Assembly (NCBI RefSeq): GCF_000090795.2
Contig: NW_003546291.1
Coordinates: 335,147-381,332 of the forward strand
DNA length: 46,186 nt
Direction of reading: 5' to 3'
Source: Amphimedon queenslandica
Taxonomy: Eukaryota > Porifera > Demospongiae > Haplosclerida > Niphatidae
The translations under genes and the position numbers were made by a program. The notes beneath the pieces were generated by a model, which saw only the letters and a program-made list of their open reading frames with translations, did not search any database and had not been told where the DNA came from. Numbering within the stretch: position 1 is the first letter of the stretch; every line of letters begins with the position of its first letter. Positions 32,701-43,700 of the stretch are shown here, piece after piece.

Positions 32701-35700
32701 TACATTTTTCAAATTCCAATGCAGCTGCTTCCACTTCCGGTCCATTCTCAGTTGGGACATAGTAGATTCATGCATGTATGATGTTACTACAAGGTATAAT
32801 TACTGTGTTGTTAGATATTATTTTCAAGAAGCTGCTGATGCATATAAGACTCATGGTGATGCTAGTGAACTGTATGTTATAATTATTGATGAGATTGAGG
32901 CAATCTGTAAACCAAGAGGTATTCAACACATACATGTACATGTACCAGCAATAGTATGCAATACCCTTTTAATAACTCTAAAATTGCAATTAAAAATCAA
33001 CTCAAGCTTTTTTCACAGAGCATAATGGCATTCATGCACTGTACATGTACATGTATGTATCAGAATGAGTAATATCATATTTTTATCGTTTTTAGGTAAG
33101 ATTGATCAGTCTTCTGCTGGAGCTGCTTACGACAGTGTAGTGAATCAATTATTAACATTACTGGATGGACTGAGGTGACTACATTGTATGTACCGTATAG
33201 CGGGAAATTTAGAGGGGCTAAAATTTGGCAAATTTCTAAATTTTTGTGATTAGCAGATTTTAATTTGGTGAATTTGTGGCAACGTGCCATTGAGCATGTG
33301 TATAATGGCTCAAAATGGTGGATTTTTATTTTGGTAAATGGTTGTCAAAACGCCGAATTTGCCAAATTTAACCCCCTCCAAAATTTCCCGCTATATGGTA
33401 CTTTGTGCTTAATTTCTACTTGTAATTAGCACTATCAAGTTAATTTTTAATGTTGGAAGCCAAAATTATATTCTCTGTCTTTCTTTTCTTTTTTACCAGT
33501 CAATCTAGTAATGTTCTTGTTATTGGTATGACGAATAGGAAGGAGCTGATGGATCCAGCACTACTAAGGCCTGGAAGGTAATGGGCAACATTTAATTTTG
33601 TAGCTCTAAGATTTAGGCATGTACTGTATATCCTTAAATGAAAGCTGGATGCAAAAAAACACCGGGGTAGCAATAGAATGAAAGTATAAATATGCAAATC
33701 TAACCTAGAAATAAATTAGATGCCTTCCTTAAATTCCTGAAGTCAAGTGCATAAAGGCCTCCATACACTAGGCAACTTGTTGCTAGCAACATTTGTGGTT
33801 TCTTTGATCTTTTGAGTAACTTGTTGCAAAAATAGAACTGATTTCTATTTTTAGCAACATGTTGCTTATAAGATCAAAGTAACCACAAATGTTGCTAGCA
33901 ACATGTTGGCTAGTGTATGGGGGCCTTAAGGTTCCAAGTTCAGATCCCGCTCTGGGCTTAAGTTTTTTTATTTTTAAAAATTTTTTTCGAGGCCCAAATA
34001 CCATTTGAGGAAATAGACACCTGGGCTTTTATTTAAGGAAATACGTTACATGTACATGTATAATGTGAATTTATTATATGCAACCAAAGAATCTTACATG
34101 TTTTTATTACGTAGATTTGAAGTTCAAATAGAAGTGGGTCTGCCTGATGAAGAAGGAAGGTACACATACATACTCTAGATTTGTATACATGAGTTAATAC
34201 TTGTCATTCTATCATTTGTATCCACTATCCATACATTACGTTAGAGAGGAGATATTTAGTATACACACTAGAGAAATGAGGGAGAGTGGTATACTATCAA
34301 CCGATGTCAATCTTAAAGAGCTAGCTGCTAATACTACAAGATTCAGTGGAGCTGAAATAGCTGGTGTAGTGAGAGGAGCAGCTTCTTATGCTCTAGAGAG
34401 AAAAGTGAGTAATTATTAATAGAATAAAGTACATGTACATTTGTAATGGCAATATTGTTTTATACATATAGTATGCTGATGCTAAGGAACCAATGATAGT
34501 GACTAGAAAGGATTTTGTGGATTCGTTAATATCAATATCACCAGCTTATACACAATCAGAGGTTAGAGACTTGATATTATAATCTAATCTACACTATCCT
34601 TTTCTTTTAAGAATTTATTCTTCTTTTACTGTTCCTCCTTCTCCTTCTCTTTATAGTCACGTATTGTATCACAATATCTTCCTACTAACTATTTTTCATT
34701 GACTACTGATCATGAGTCCATCATCACTTCATTGTTGGAGCTTAGTTCATCAATACAGTCGCAAACTGCTGCTCCATCAAAGATGATAACATCTCTGATA
34801 TATGGCCCAAAAGGTAAGCTAATTTTAAGAACAGCCATCTAAAGAAATTACCTTAGGGTGGGTATTAATTGTGCTCTTAAATTTTAACGTTTTTAAGGGG
34901 ACCCTGATTTAGCGAAATGTAATATTAGCGAAAATAGGAAGAAAACCAATGATGAAACTCCCATTTAAAAGCATAACACTACTCAAGAAGCCCAATCTAT
35001 ACATTTAATAGGATCAGCCTATCTACTGTTATCTTGCTACAGATCTTGCCTCTCTTGTGTACTTGTTTACACAAGTACATAATAACTATTATTAGCGGCT
35101 GGTTGACGCTAAAATGAAGTGTCGCAACATAGATACTACATACATCTATGGTCGCAATTAATACCCACCCTAAAGTACTATTATTACTGCTCCTTTAAAA
35201 TTTGCTAACTAAACGTAAGATTCTTTAGCATGTGATTCAAGATTACTATTTTATAAAAATGAGTACAACTACCGTATAACGGGTAATTTTGAAGGGAAAA
35301 ATTTTGGCAAATCGCTGAAATTTTGGTGATTGGTGAGTTTTAATTTGACAAATTTGTGGTCATGTGCCATGAGCATGTCCATAATGGCTCAAAATGGTGG
35401 GTTTTACTTTGGTGAATGGCTAAAAAAATGCTGAATTAGCTAAAATTTATCCCCTCTAAAATTATCTGCTACCATATAAGATGAAATTTTGACGGGGATT
35501 TAATATTGGCGGATTGATGGATTTATATAAAAACGCCAAAATAAAATCTGCAAGGAATAATTCCATTCATGCGTGTGACCACACCCACATTAATTTAATA
35601 ATTTTAGTTAAAAGCAGCTAGCTAACATGGCTCTACTATGTTTCTTTAAGCCAGTCTCTAAACCAGGTGATAAAGAATACAATCTTCCAGAAAAGGTACA

Positions 35701-37589
35701 GTCTTTCTCTGATAATAATGTTCTCCACGAACCACAACCGCTTAAGTAAAACCCCGCCTAAGGGTGGGGATATAAATTAAATTGTTAGAAACCACCAATA
35801 TTAAATCCGCCAATAAGCTAGCCATCACAAAACCGCCAAAGAAAACTCCTGCCAACAAATCATCTTATACAGTATATGATTATAATGTGTGCATTGATAG
35901 AAAATCTCTTATGCTCTCTGCAATAACTAAACTGAAGTTATGATTAACAAGTTATCACAACATCCTATACAACAAGAGCCATCACTTTAACAATTGAGAG
36001 CATAACAATGTCACATACATGTACATGTCCCTTTCGTAATCGTCACTTCTTATTTTCGTTATTTTCTTATTTCGTTATTCTTATTTTCATTAGTACATGT
36101 ATAATGAAATGTATTGTAGGAACAGGGAAGACTACATTAGCAGCCAGAGTTGCTGTATTGGGCCACTTCACATATATCAAGGTACATGTACATGTACATG
36201 TACAATGTATACAGCTTAATTGTGTATTAATTAATTGAGCATCTGTGTTATATTTTATGTTATAAAAGGTAGTAACAGCCTCCAACATGATTGGTTTGAC
36301 TGATTTTGGAAAGATTGAGTACATCCATCAAGTTTTCAAAGATGCATTTAGGTATATTATAATAATTGAAATCTTTATACAGCCTATTATTATAATATAC
36401 TCTTGTAGTTCAAGTCATTCTCTTATTGTCCTTGATGATGTTCATCGTTTGGTTGAGTATGTGCAAGTTGGTGATCGTGTCTCAGTCTCTCATTCATTGA
36501 TGCATGCACTATCAACTCTTCTCTCTTATTCTATGTCTATGTCATCAGGTTAGCATAAATAGATGTGTAGTATATAATTATATGTACATGTGTAGTGTAT
36601 AATTATACATGTACAATACTTACATGTACTTGCATATTGAAAGTTTACTGAATACAATGTTTGTTAGAATTACTGAATTGGTAGCAACATAAATGGTATC
36701 TTGCTTCAGTTTCAAGCTTACAATGCTTTTATCATTAATGTTTTCTTAGGTTCTACAGTGATGGTGATTGGTACAATGACTGTCTCACAAAGAGAATCAC
36801 TTGCACAACCAATCAATCTCAATTTCCCTACTCTATTCACGTGGCACCATTACACTCCACTGATGAATTCAACTGATATTTATTCTTTCCTTAAAAAGAG
36901 CAACATTAACAGGTTAATAATGTATGCATTGCAAGATTTAGATTCACTTCATTGAGCAGCTTAGAGATACCACAGCAGGAATATTCAAGGGAGCTAAATT
37001 TGGTGCCTTGATAACATTGTCCAAAACAAAAATTTGCCAGTTTGAGCCATTATGCATATGCTCAATGGTACAGTGTATGTGGCCACTATTAAAACTTACA
37101 GATCACCAAAATTTAGCAGTTTGCAAAAACCCCTTCTAAATTTCCTGCTGTACGTGGCAGTAGTAGGTACAAAGCAGTAGAGGAAATTGAAGCTATGTAC
37201 AGTTTTATCATGATAATGTTGATTCAACTATTCAAATGTTTTTGATTATTGTACATGTATATGTATATTTTTTCTACTTATGCCGTAATAGGTTAAATGG
37301 TGGTCAGTTCTCTTTTCCTTCCCATCTCTCATTGTCCATTACTCAGTTAATGAATGCATTACAGTGTGCCTGCATCAGTGAGGGAATGCTAATTGAGGAA
37401 GAGGTTGATAAGAAGACCTCATGTTATCTTAACGCATTCTTCTCTCAGACTACACTCTTGGACTGTTTGAATAGCAGCAATTCAAAGTCAGTCAACGGCA
37501 ATGCAGATAATATCTTTAAAATTAAAATTGTTTTTATTTTTAGGAATGAAGCTCAGCCGCTTCCTTCAATAAACTCATTTCCATTATAG
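29707..37589 (+). CDS. MRH-like lectin / IPT-like / NSF-type AAA+ ATPase fusion
   Basis: Nineteen exons (20 if a 57-bp intron is spliced): 29707-29877, 29982-30216, 30728-31009, 31199-31720, 31831-31877, 31931-32011, 32093-32157, 32815-32918, 33096-33174, 33500-33577, 34115-34159, 34245-34404, 34472-34561, 34657-34813, 36120-36181, 36269-36351, 36409-36548, 36750-36912, 37292-37589; 953 residues. Residues 1-23 resemble a signal peptide ([13 protein letters not shown] before NRSD). Residues 58-230 fit an MRH domain: [21 protein letters not shown], with candidate sugar-binding Q, R (PRRT), E (AYEGD) and Y (CNYF). Residues ~232-350 are IPT/TIG-like. Then [20 protein letters not shown] begins the NSF core: D1 Walker A GPPGAGKT 425-432, Walker B IIIDE 490-494, sensor IGMTNR, LLRPGRFE; D2 Walker A GPKGTGKT 703-710 and LIVLDD 759-764. 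The usual NSF N-domain that binds SNAP is missing. Exon 4 joins ectodomain and NSF core with no internal Met. The role is unknown. Confidence 0.85.
30276..30612. mobile_element. MITE in intron 2 of the NSF fusion gene
   Basis: Exact 18-bp inverted ends: tgttcaaataaaagcctg at 30276 and its reverse complement ending at 30612. Non-coding interior. Confidence 0.85.
32243..32764. mobile_element. 522-bp inverted-end element in intron 7 of the NSF fusion gene
   Basis: Exact 18-bp inverted ends tactatgtcccaactgag, extended imperfectly by tggacc. The interior is more GC-rich than the host intron (ctcaggtcttgggtctctca). No open frame. Possibly TA-flanked. Confidence 0.85.
33191..33400. mobile_element. 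MITE, TACCGTATAGCGGG-type ends, intron 9 of the NSF fusion gene
   Basis: The ends taccgtatagcgggaaattt and aaatttcccgctatatggta are inverted. The interior (gtgccattgagcatg, ataatggctcaaaatggtgg) is shared with the elements at 35270 and 36975. Confidence 0.9.
33626..34043. mobile_element. Nested pair of MITEs in intron 10 of the NSF fusion gene
   Basis: The outer element has inverted ends (gtatatccttaaatgaaagc and gcttttatttaaggaaatac). Inside, 33754-33926 is a near-perfect inverted repeat with arms of about 75 bp (ccatacactaggcaacttgt, gctagcaacatttgtggttt). The inner element is flanked by taa on both sides, suggesting a 3-bp target duplication like that of PIF/Harbinger elements. Confidence 0.8.
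34851..35175. mobile_element. MITE in intron 14 of the NSF fusion gene
   Basis: Inverted ends ccttagggtgggtattaatt and caattaatacccaccctaaa. Different family from its neighbours. Non-coding. Confidence 0.85.
35270..35469. mobile_element. MITE, TACCGTATAACGGG-type ends
   Basis: The left end taccgtataacgggtaattt and the partly degraded right end cccctctaaaattatctgct are inverted. The interior matches the element at 33191-33400 (catgtgccat, ataatggctcaaaatggtgg). Its right end abuts the next element, which seems to have inserted into it. Confidence 0.75.
35470..35874. mobile_element. MITE carrying a possible first coding exon
   Basis: The ends taccatataagatgaaattt and catcttatacagta are inverted, with a second internal inverted pair (gatttaatattggcggatt / ccaatattaaatccgccaat). 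From 35627 to 35695 it encodes 23 residues beginning [18 protein letters not shown] and ending at a donor-like aag|gtacag. Confidence 0.75.
36975..37158. mobile_element. Worn copy of the TACCGTATAGCGGG-type MITE
   Basis: It retains the interior (tttgagccattatgcatatg, inverse orientation) and weak ends (gcaggaatattcaagggagc; cttctaaatttcctgctgta). It lies in the last large intron of the NSF fusion gene. Confidence 0.6.
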
Positions 37590-37740
37590 ATCTAATCTTT
37601 ATAGATTTTATATTTATTTTTAAATTTCAGTTATCATTAGAAACGAATTTTTATGCAAATTAAAAACCCATGAATTCTAATACGCTAATATCTATGATGA
37701 ATTCTATTTCTAGATCAGCCACGCCCTGATTTTGAGAGTA
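37590..37740. promoter_or_regulatory. Very short intergenic space
   Basis: Only 151 bp separate the stop of the NSF fusion gene from the ATG of the phosphatase gene. This space must hold the 3' end of one and the promoter and leader of the other, unless they are co-transcribed. AT-rich; no TATA box or trans-splice leader acceptor can be named with confidence. Confidence 0.5.
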
Positions 37741-40700
37741 ATGGAGATGTTGCTCTTGTTCCTTGTCTCTGCTTTGCTTGCTCAAGAATTAGATGCGCAG
37801 GGAGGTCCACCTACTAATCTTCCTAGTAATGGTAAGCAATTATTGCATACGCAACTGGTTCATTATAATCTAACCAAAAGGTGTACAGCTTTATTTACCA
37901 TATGAGAACAGAACACTGCCTGATTACTCTACTGTAAGAGGCGACCTGTTTTTTAACGACGATACCAATGGAGATGGCATTAATGATGCTTTGTGGTGCC
38001 AAAGTGCTAATTCTCGTTCTGATATTGGAACGTGGTATTTTCCTGATGGAACTAGTCCAGTTCCTGTAATAAGCTCTAATAAGAAACTAAATAGTATGTC
38101 AATTTCTGATGCTGTTTTCAGTAAGAGGTTTTCTGGTCAGATTGCACTAGTAATTAATAGAGGATTAGCTACTAATCAAGGTTTATACAAGTGTATCATT
38201 CCTGATGAGAATGAAGTCGATCAAACACTAGTGGTTGGAGCATATACTGACACTGAATACAATACTAATGGTTAGTCATACCATGTCAAAATTTAATAAA
38301 GCAATGGATGTGCCTTATATTATTACAGATGGTCCCGATGCAAGCTTTCCCATGCAGTTCTCTCTCCTCTCCACTAGTAGATTAGCTACTCCTCCAGTCT
38401 TCAGTCTCAGTTTCAATGTCTCTGATGGTCCTCCTACTACTGTCAGTTGTTCACTGAATGGGAATGGAATATCTACTGAACTGTCTCGTATGATAGTAAA
38501 TGGACCAATTTCCATTACTGGTGTAACAGTAACAGTGAGACTGAGAGAAGCTGGTAACTACCAGTGTATTGTGTCCAATTACAGAGTTACTAATGGTAGC
38601 ATTAATGGTTTTATTGCTAACAATGGCACCACCTCACTAAATATATCAGGTTAGTATACAACAGTTTTCTATTATAACTTGACTCTTTTACAGTATCTGA
38701 TCCAACTGGTTTAACTGCTACAAGATTAAATACTGGTCTAACTCATGTAAGACTTTCCTGGTCTACTGTATCAGGAGCTACTGGTTATGAGGTCTTCTAT
38801 CAACTCTCTAACAATGATTCCAATAGTATAGACACTACTACCAATACATCATTTGATATAACAACTATCTTGATGCTTGGAAATATTTATACTTTTTATG
38901 TGGTTTCTTATGTTGATACTGATGCTTTTCTACCTAGTGAGAATTCATCGGCAATAATATTACTTGGTAAGCTAGCAATTTTCAGTTAATCTGCATTGTT
39001 CCATTTTCCAGATAATCCTGAGGTTACTGATCTGATGGCTATTGATATTACCAGCACATCATTTAGTTTGTCATGGAGTCCACCTGCTGATATTTTCCCA
39101 CCAAACAATTTTAATATTCAGTTTGAGTGTCATCGACTTTGTGAACTGTCATCTTCTATTGCTGCTACTCAAGCATTTGTTTCATCACCCTATGTATTTA
39201 ATAATATTTCTCCATACAGTAACTGTGCTATTGATTTAATTGGTCTATATGATGAAGGGAACTACACATTAACAAATGCATCAGTTCAAACTCTTTCAAC
39301 TGGTAAAAAAATTATTTTATGTTTATCTTTGTTACATATTCTCTATTTAATTAGTGCCTAGTACATCAGTGAGTAACATTATGTTTGCATCAGTGAGTTC
39401 AGTGTCAATGAATGTCTCATGGAGTGAAGTACCTTGTGATGGAAGGAATGGACCAATCACTGGATACTACCTCACATACAATTCAAACATTGTTAATATC
39501 ACTGAAGGAGACAAAAGAACACATATTTTCAGAGATTTGTCACCATACACTAACTATACTATGAGTATAGTGCCATATAATGCTGTTGGAATGGGACCAC
39601 CCAGTGATAATGTCACACAACAAACACTGGAATCAAGTAAACAGATTCATTAAGTTATGAATTTATTTGTTTTACTTTATATAGCACCTAGTGCCATTAA
39701 TGGTCTAATGATGAATGACTTTAGTCCATATTTGTTGTCCATGGTATGGAATCCTCCTACAATACCTAATGGTATCATTACAGTATATGAGATAAGATAT
39801 GGAGAGTCTACCAGTACTGGTCCATACAATGTAACTAACACTACTAATACTTATTACAGTATAGCAGGATTGATACCTAATACGAGTTATACTATTGGAG
39901 TGAGAGCATATACTAGTATTGGACCAGGAGAATGGGCAGAAGTAATTGCTGAATTATCTTTAAGTAAAAAATACTAGCTCTTGTTCATTCTTTACGACTA
40001 TTATCTTTTAATTTATTTTTCTCATAGTTCCATCAGTACAAGGTTTAATGGTGATTCCTCTTAATGCTAGCTCAGTTCATGTTTCATGGGTGTTGCCAGA
40101 CATCTCACCAATATCATACTATACCCTCTATTACAATAAGTCTACTGATGACGTCTTTTCTGTCAATGTATCAAACACTTCAACCCATGCAGTAGTAACA
40201 GGGCTCACTGGTAGCAGTACAGAGTATGGGTTTAGAATATCTGTGACTATAGGAGATTTTGAAGGACAATTATCAGAATTAGTACAACCAGGTACATACT
40301 GTAGATCGGGAAATTTTCGTGTTAATTATAATTGGTATGAAAAATTTTCAAGATCTTTTATTTTCGTTGGTTGACCCATCTGGAAATTTTTTTAACACAA
40401 AAAGTTTTAGGTGTGTCATAAATGGGACATGTGACTGCTAACTCTTGACAATGGTGGACAGCTATTTGATTGAAGTTTCTCGTGACAGCACTGAAACTGA
40501 CAAGGAGCCTCTTGGGTGAGAGCTTCAGGCCTTCTTGGGCTTTAAGAAGAGCCTTGTGCCAGCCGTGTACTACTCACTACTGCACATTAGAATAGACTAA
40601 TTCTGGTAATCTAATTATTTGTTGTAGAAAATTTTTCGTATGTCAAAATTTCGTGGGTCACTTCAATCACGAAAATATTTTAACAACGAAAATTTCCTGA

Positions 40701-43700
40701 TCTACAGTACAATATTGAATGATAAATGCCTCTATAATCACAATAATAAATGATGGCTTATGTGTTTATGTTTATACATTATATAGTTTTGCTTCCACCA
40801 AATGTCATTATTGTTGCTAATGGAACACAAAGTATTGGAGAAAGCTACAATATGACTTGCATTGTGAGTGTATTGGACTTACTGATACCCAGTACTATAA
40901 TACAGTGGAGCAAGACGCCACCTAATGATACACTACCATCACTGAGTAATGGTGAAACTACTTCAATACATTACATTAAATCATTGAACACTTCTGATGC
41001 TGGACAATACACATGCACAGCTACTGTATCACTGACAGATATTGCGATTGAAACCCAACGCATTGATAGTCACACAATAACATTAAAACGTTAGTGTATC
41101 ACAATTTATTCTTTAATAATTTCATTGTATTTGTAGTACCTACACCTACTGTCAATCTTAGTTTTTCAAGAGTAACTGATCTCTTAGCTGGTAGCAGCCT
41201 CAACTTGACATGCAGTTTTTCATTAGATCCCAGAATTGATACACCAGTCACCATAATGACAGTATGGACACGAGGCAGTAATTTATTCAGTGCTAATGAG
41301 AGAGTCATCATTGATAACTCTAGTTCACTCCAGTCTGTAGTTTACTTTACATTACTCAGTGCAAATGATACTGGATATTATCAATGTAAAGTAGATTTCA
41401 TTCCTGTCTCAAATTTTGTGACTAATTCCTCTAATGTAAGCAGTACAATTTATCTTAATGTAACAGGTAAGTTAAACATTGTACATGTATAGCCTTTAAC
41501 AATTACTTATCTTTTTAAAGATCCAGTCATTAGCAATTTTGATCTTTTCCCCAATTCTTTTCTGGGTCTTGAAACATCATGCCCTGAATCAGATCCATAT
41601 GATAACTTCACACTGACTTGCACTGCTACTAAACCAGCCATTGTGCTATCAGAATTGATGCTAGTGTGGACTCATAATGGAGCAGGGAGAGATGGAATAA
41701 TTGCAACTACTGGAAGTTCTAATAATATCAAAACTAATACGTTGACTGTATCAAATACCAGTATTAATGATGCTGGATATTACAGATGTAATGCTACTTT
41801 GAATGTACCATCTAATGTTATCAGTGAGTATGACGACAGCATTGTGACTATTAAATGTAAGTACCTAAAATAAATAGTATGTATAAATTTGATTGCTTTT
41901 CAAATGCTAAATTTTTGACTGTGTATCTGTAGCAATTATCATCAATTTTGCTGTAGAAATCAGCTGAGGTTAAATAGACCCTTGAGATACCAACTTGGCT
42001 CAATTAATTTTACTCCACCAAATTTTCTAGTTGTAATGTTCTTAATTATTACTTTTCTTTTTTTCTTTTAGCTGCTAGACCACCCATTGCAGTGCAAGTT
42101 GTTAACGTATCGAAAACCGACACAACTGCCATTATTAGCTTTACTGTCCCATCAATAATCTACACACCAGAAACTTATCACATTAGCTACACAGGAATGC
42201 CTTTACAGAATACACTTGCTAATTCTTCAATGCTTTATAGTTCTAATATCAATGATGTTAATGTTGCTCATCAAATTGTGCTCACTGGTCTAGAAGAGGC
42301 TAATGATTACTCATTTACTATAGTCTCTACTAATTGTATCGGGTCAACTAATACTTCATTTAATAACTTCACTACATCACCAAATTGTAAGTATAAAAAT
42401 AATAATTTTATTTTTTTAATTTCAATAATAGTACCTACGGGTGCTCCTCTAAATTGTACTGTTAGCAATATAGAATCTGATGCTGTTGATCTTTACTGGA
42501 GCCCTCCTGATAAACTATTGCAAAATGGTCGAATAATGAGCTACAATGTTTCATGCTCTTTTGTTGGTAATAATTCCTTTGATACAGTGGATACAGAATT
42601 GTTTATCTCTGACCTTGATCCCTATACCACTTATACTTGTAATGTATCAGCTGTTAATAAGGTAGGTGGTGGGCCTGCTACAACATGCTCCTTTACTACT
42701 GGACAAGATAGTAAGTTGCCATTAATGCAATGACAGCACAATTTTCTTTCTTTTATTTATTTACAGTACCTTTTGATGGTCCACGGAATTTCATTTCAAC
42801 CCCCAATAAAACTTTTATATTTTTTCATTGGATGGCACCTGAACTTCCCAATGGTGTTATTATTCATTATAATTTAACTGTTACTAATCTGGATAGAGCA
42901 AATACTACAGTCTCTATCATTAATGTTACCGATAGTAGTGACATTATTGAGAGTCTCATTACTGGCTTCAGTCCATATCAGAATTACACTGCTAGCGTCA
43001 GTGCTAGTACAATCATTGGAACTGGACCAGTGACTACTACTGAAGGAAGGACATTACCAGATGGTCAGTATTATTGACTGATGGTTTTTAAAATATCATT
43101 CTATTTTTAGTATCGTCCCCTGTATTACTAGTAACAATACCTGTGATTATATCTGGTGTATATATTACAAAGTCAGTGCCAAGCATCAATGATACAGCTG
43201 TTAATATAACATGGAGACCTCCACTATACCCCAATGGGCGAATCACTGGTTATAATGTCACAAATGATAATAATGGAAGATCATACTGGATACCTATGAT
43301 GAGTGTGGAATCAGTTTATTCATACACTATCACTGAATTAAGTAAATATAAAACTGAGTTTGATTAATCAATTTATTTTTTTACAGACATTGGAGAGTTG
43401 TATAATTTTACTATAAGAGCATTCAATGATTTAGGAGGAGGAGAATCAGCAAGTGTTTCAGCATTCAGCAAACCAGGTATGCTAGCTTATCTATATGCAT
43501 TTGCTTATTTTTTTCTAACATGCCAGATGCTCTTTCTCTGTCTCCCGAAAGAGTAGAGGCTATTTTATCGCATGATAAAACCACTATCACTGTTAACTGG
43601 GATAGTAAAACATTTGATGGAGTTGGTGCATTCTTTGCTTACAAAGTGACCGCCACAACCACTTCAACTCGAAAGAGACAGTCAGGCAGCCCCATTGAGA

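Noticed and set aside
32930-33056. Short tacatg repeats as a CRISPR-like array
   Set aside because: Simple microsatellite with no spacers, in a eukaryotic intron.
43670-43685. RKRQ as a furin cleavage site in the phosphatase stalk
   Set aside because: It lacks the Arg at P4 required by the usual motif; only a weak dibasic site.
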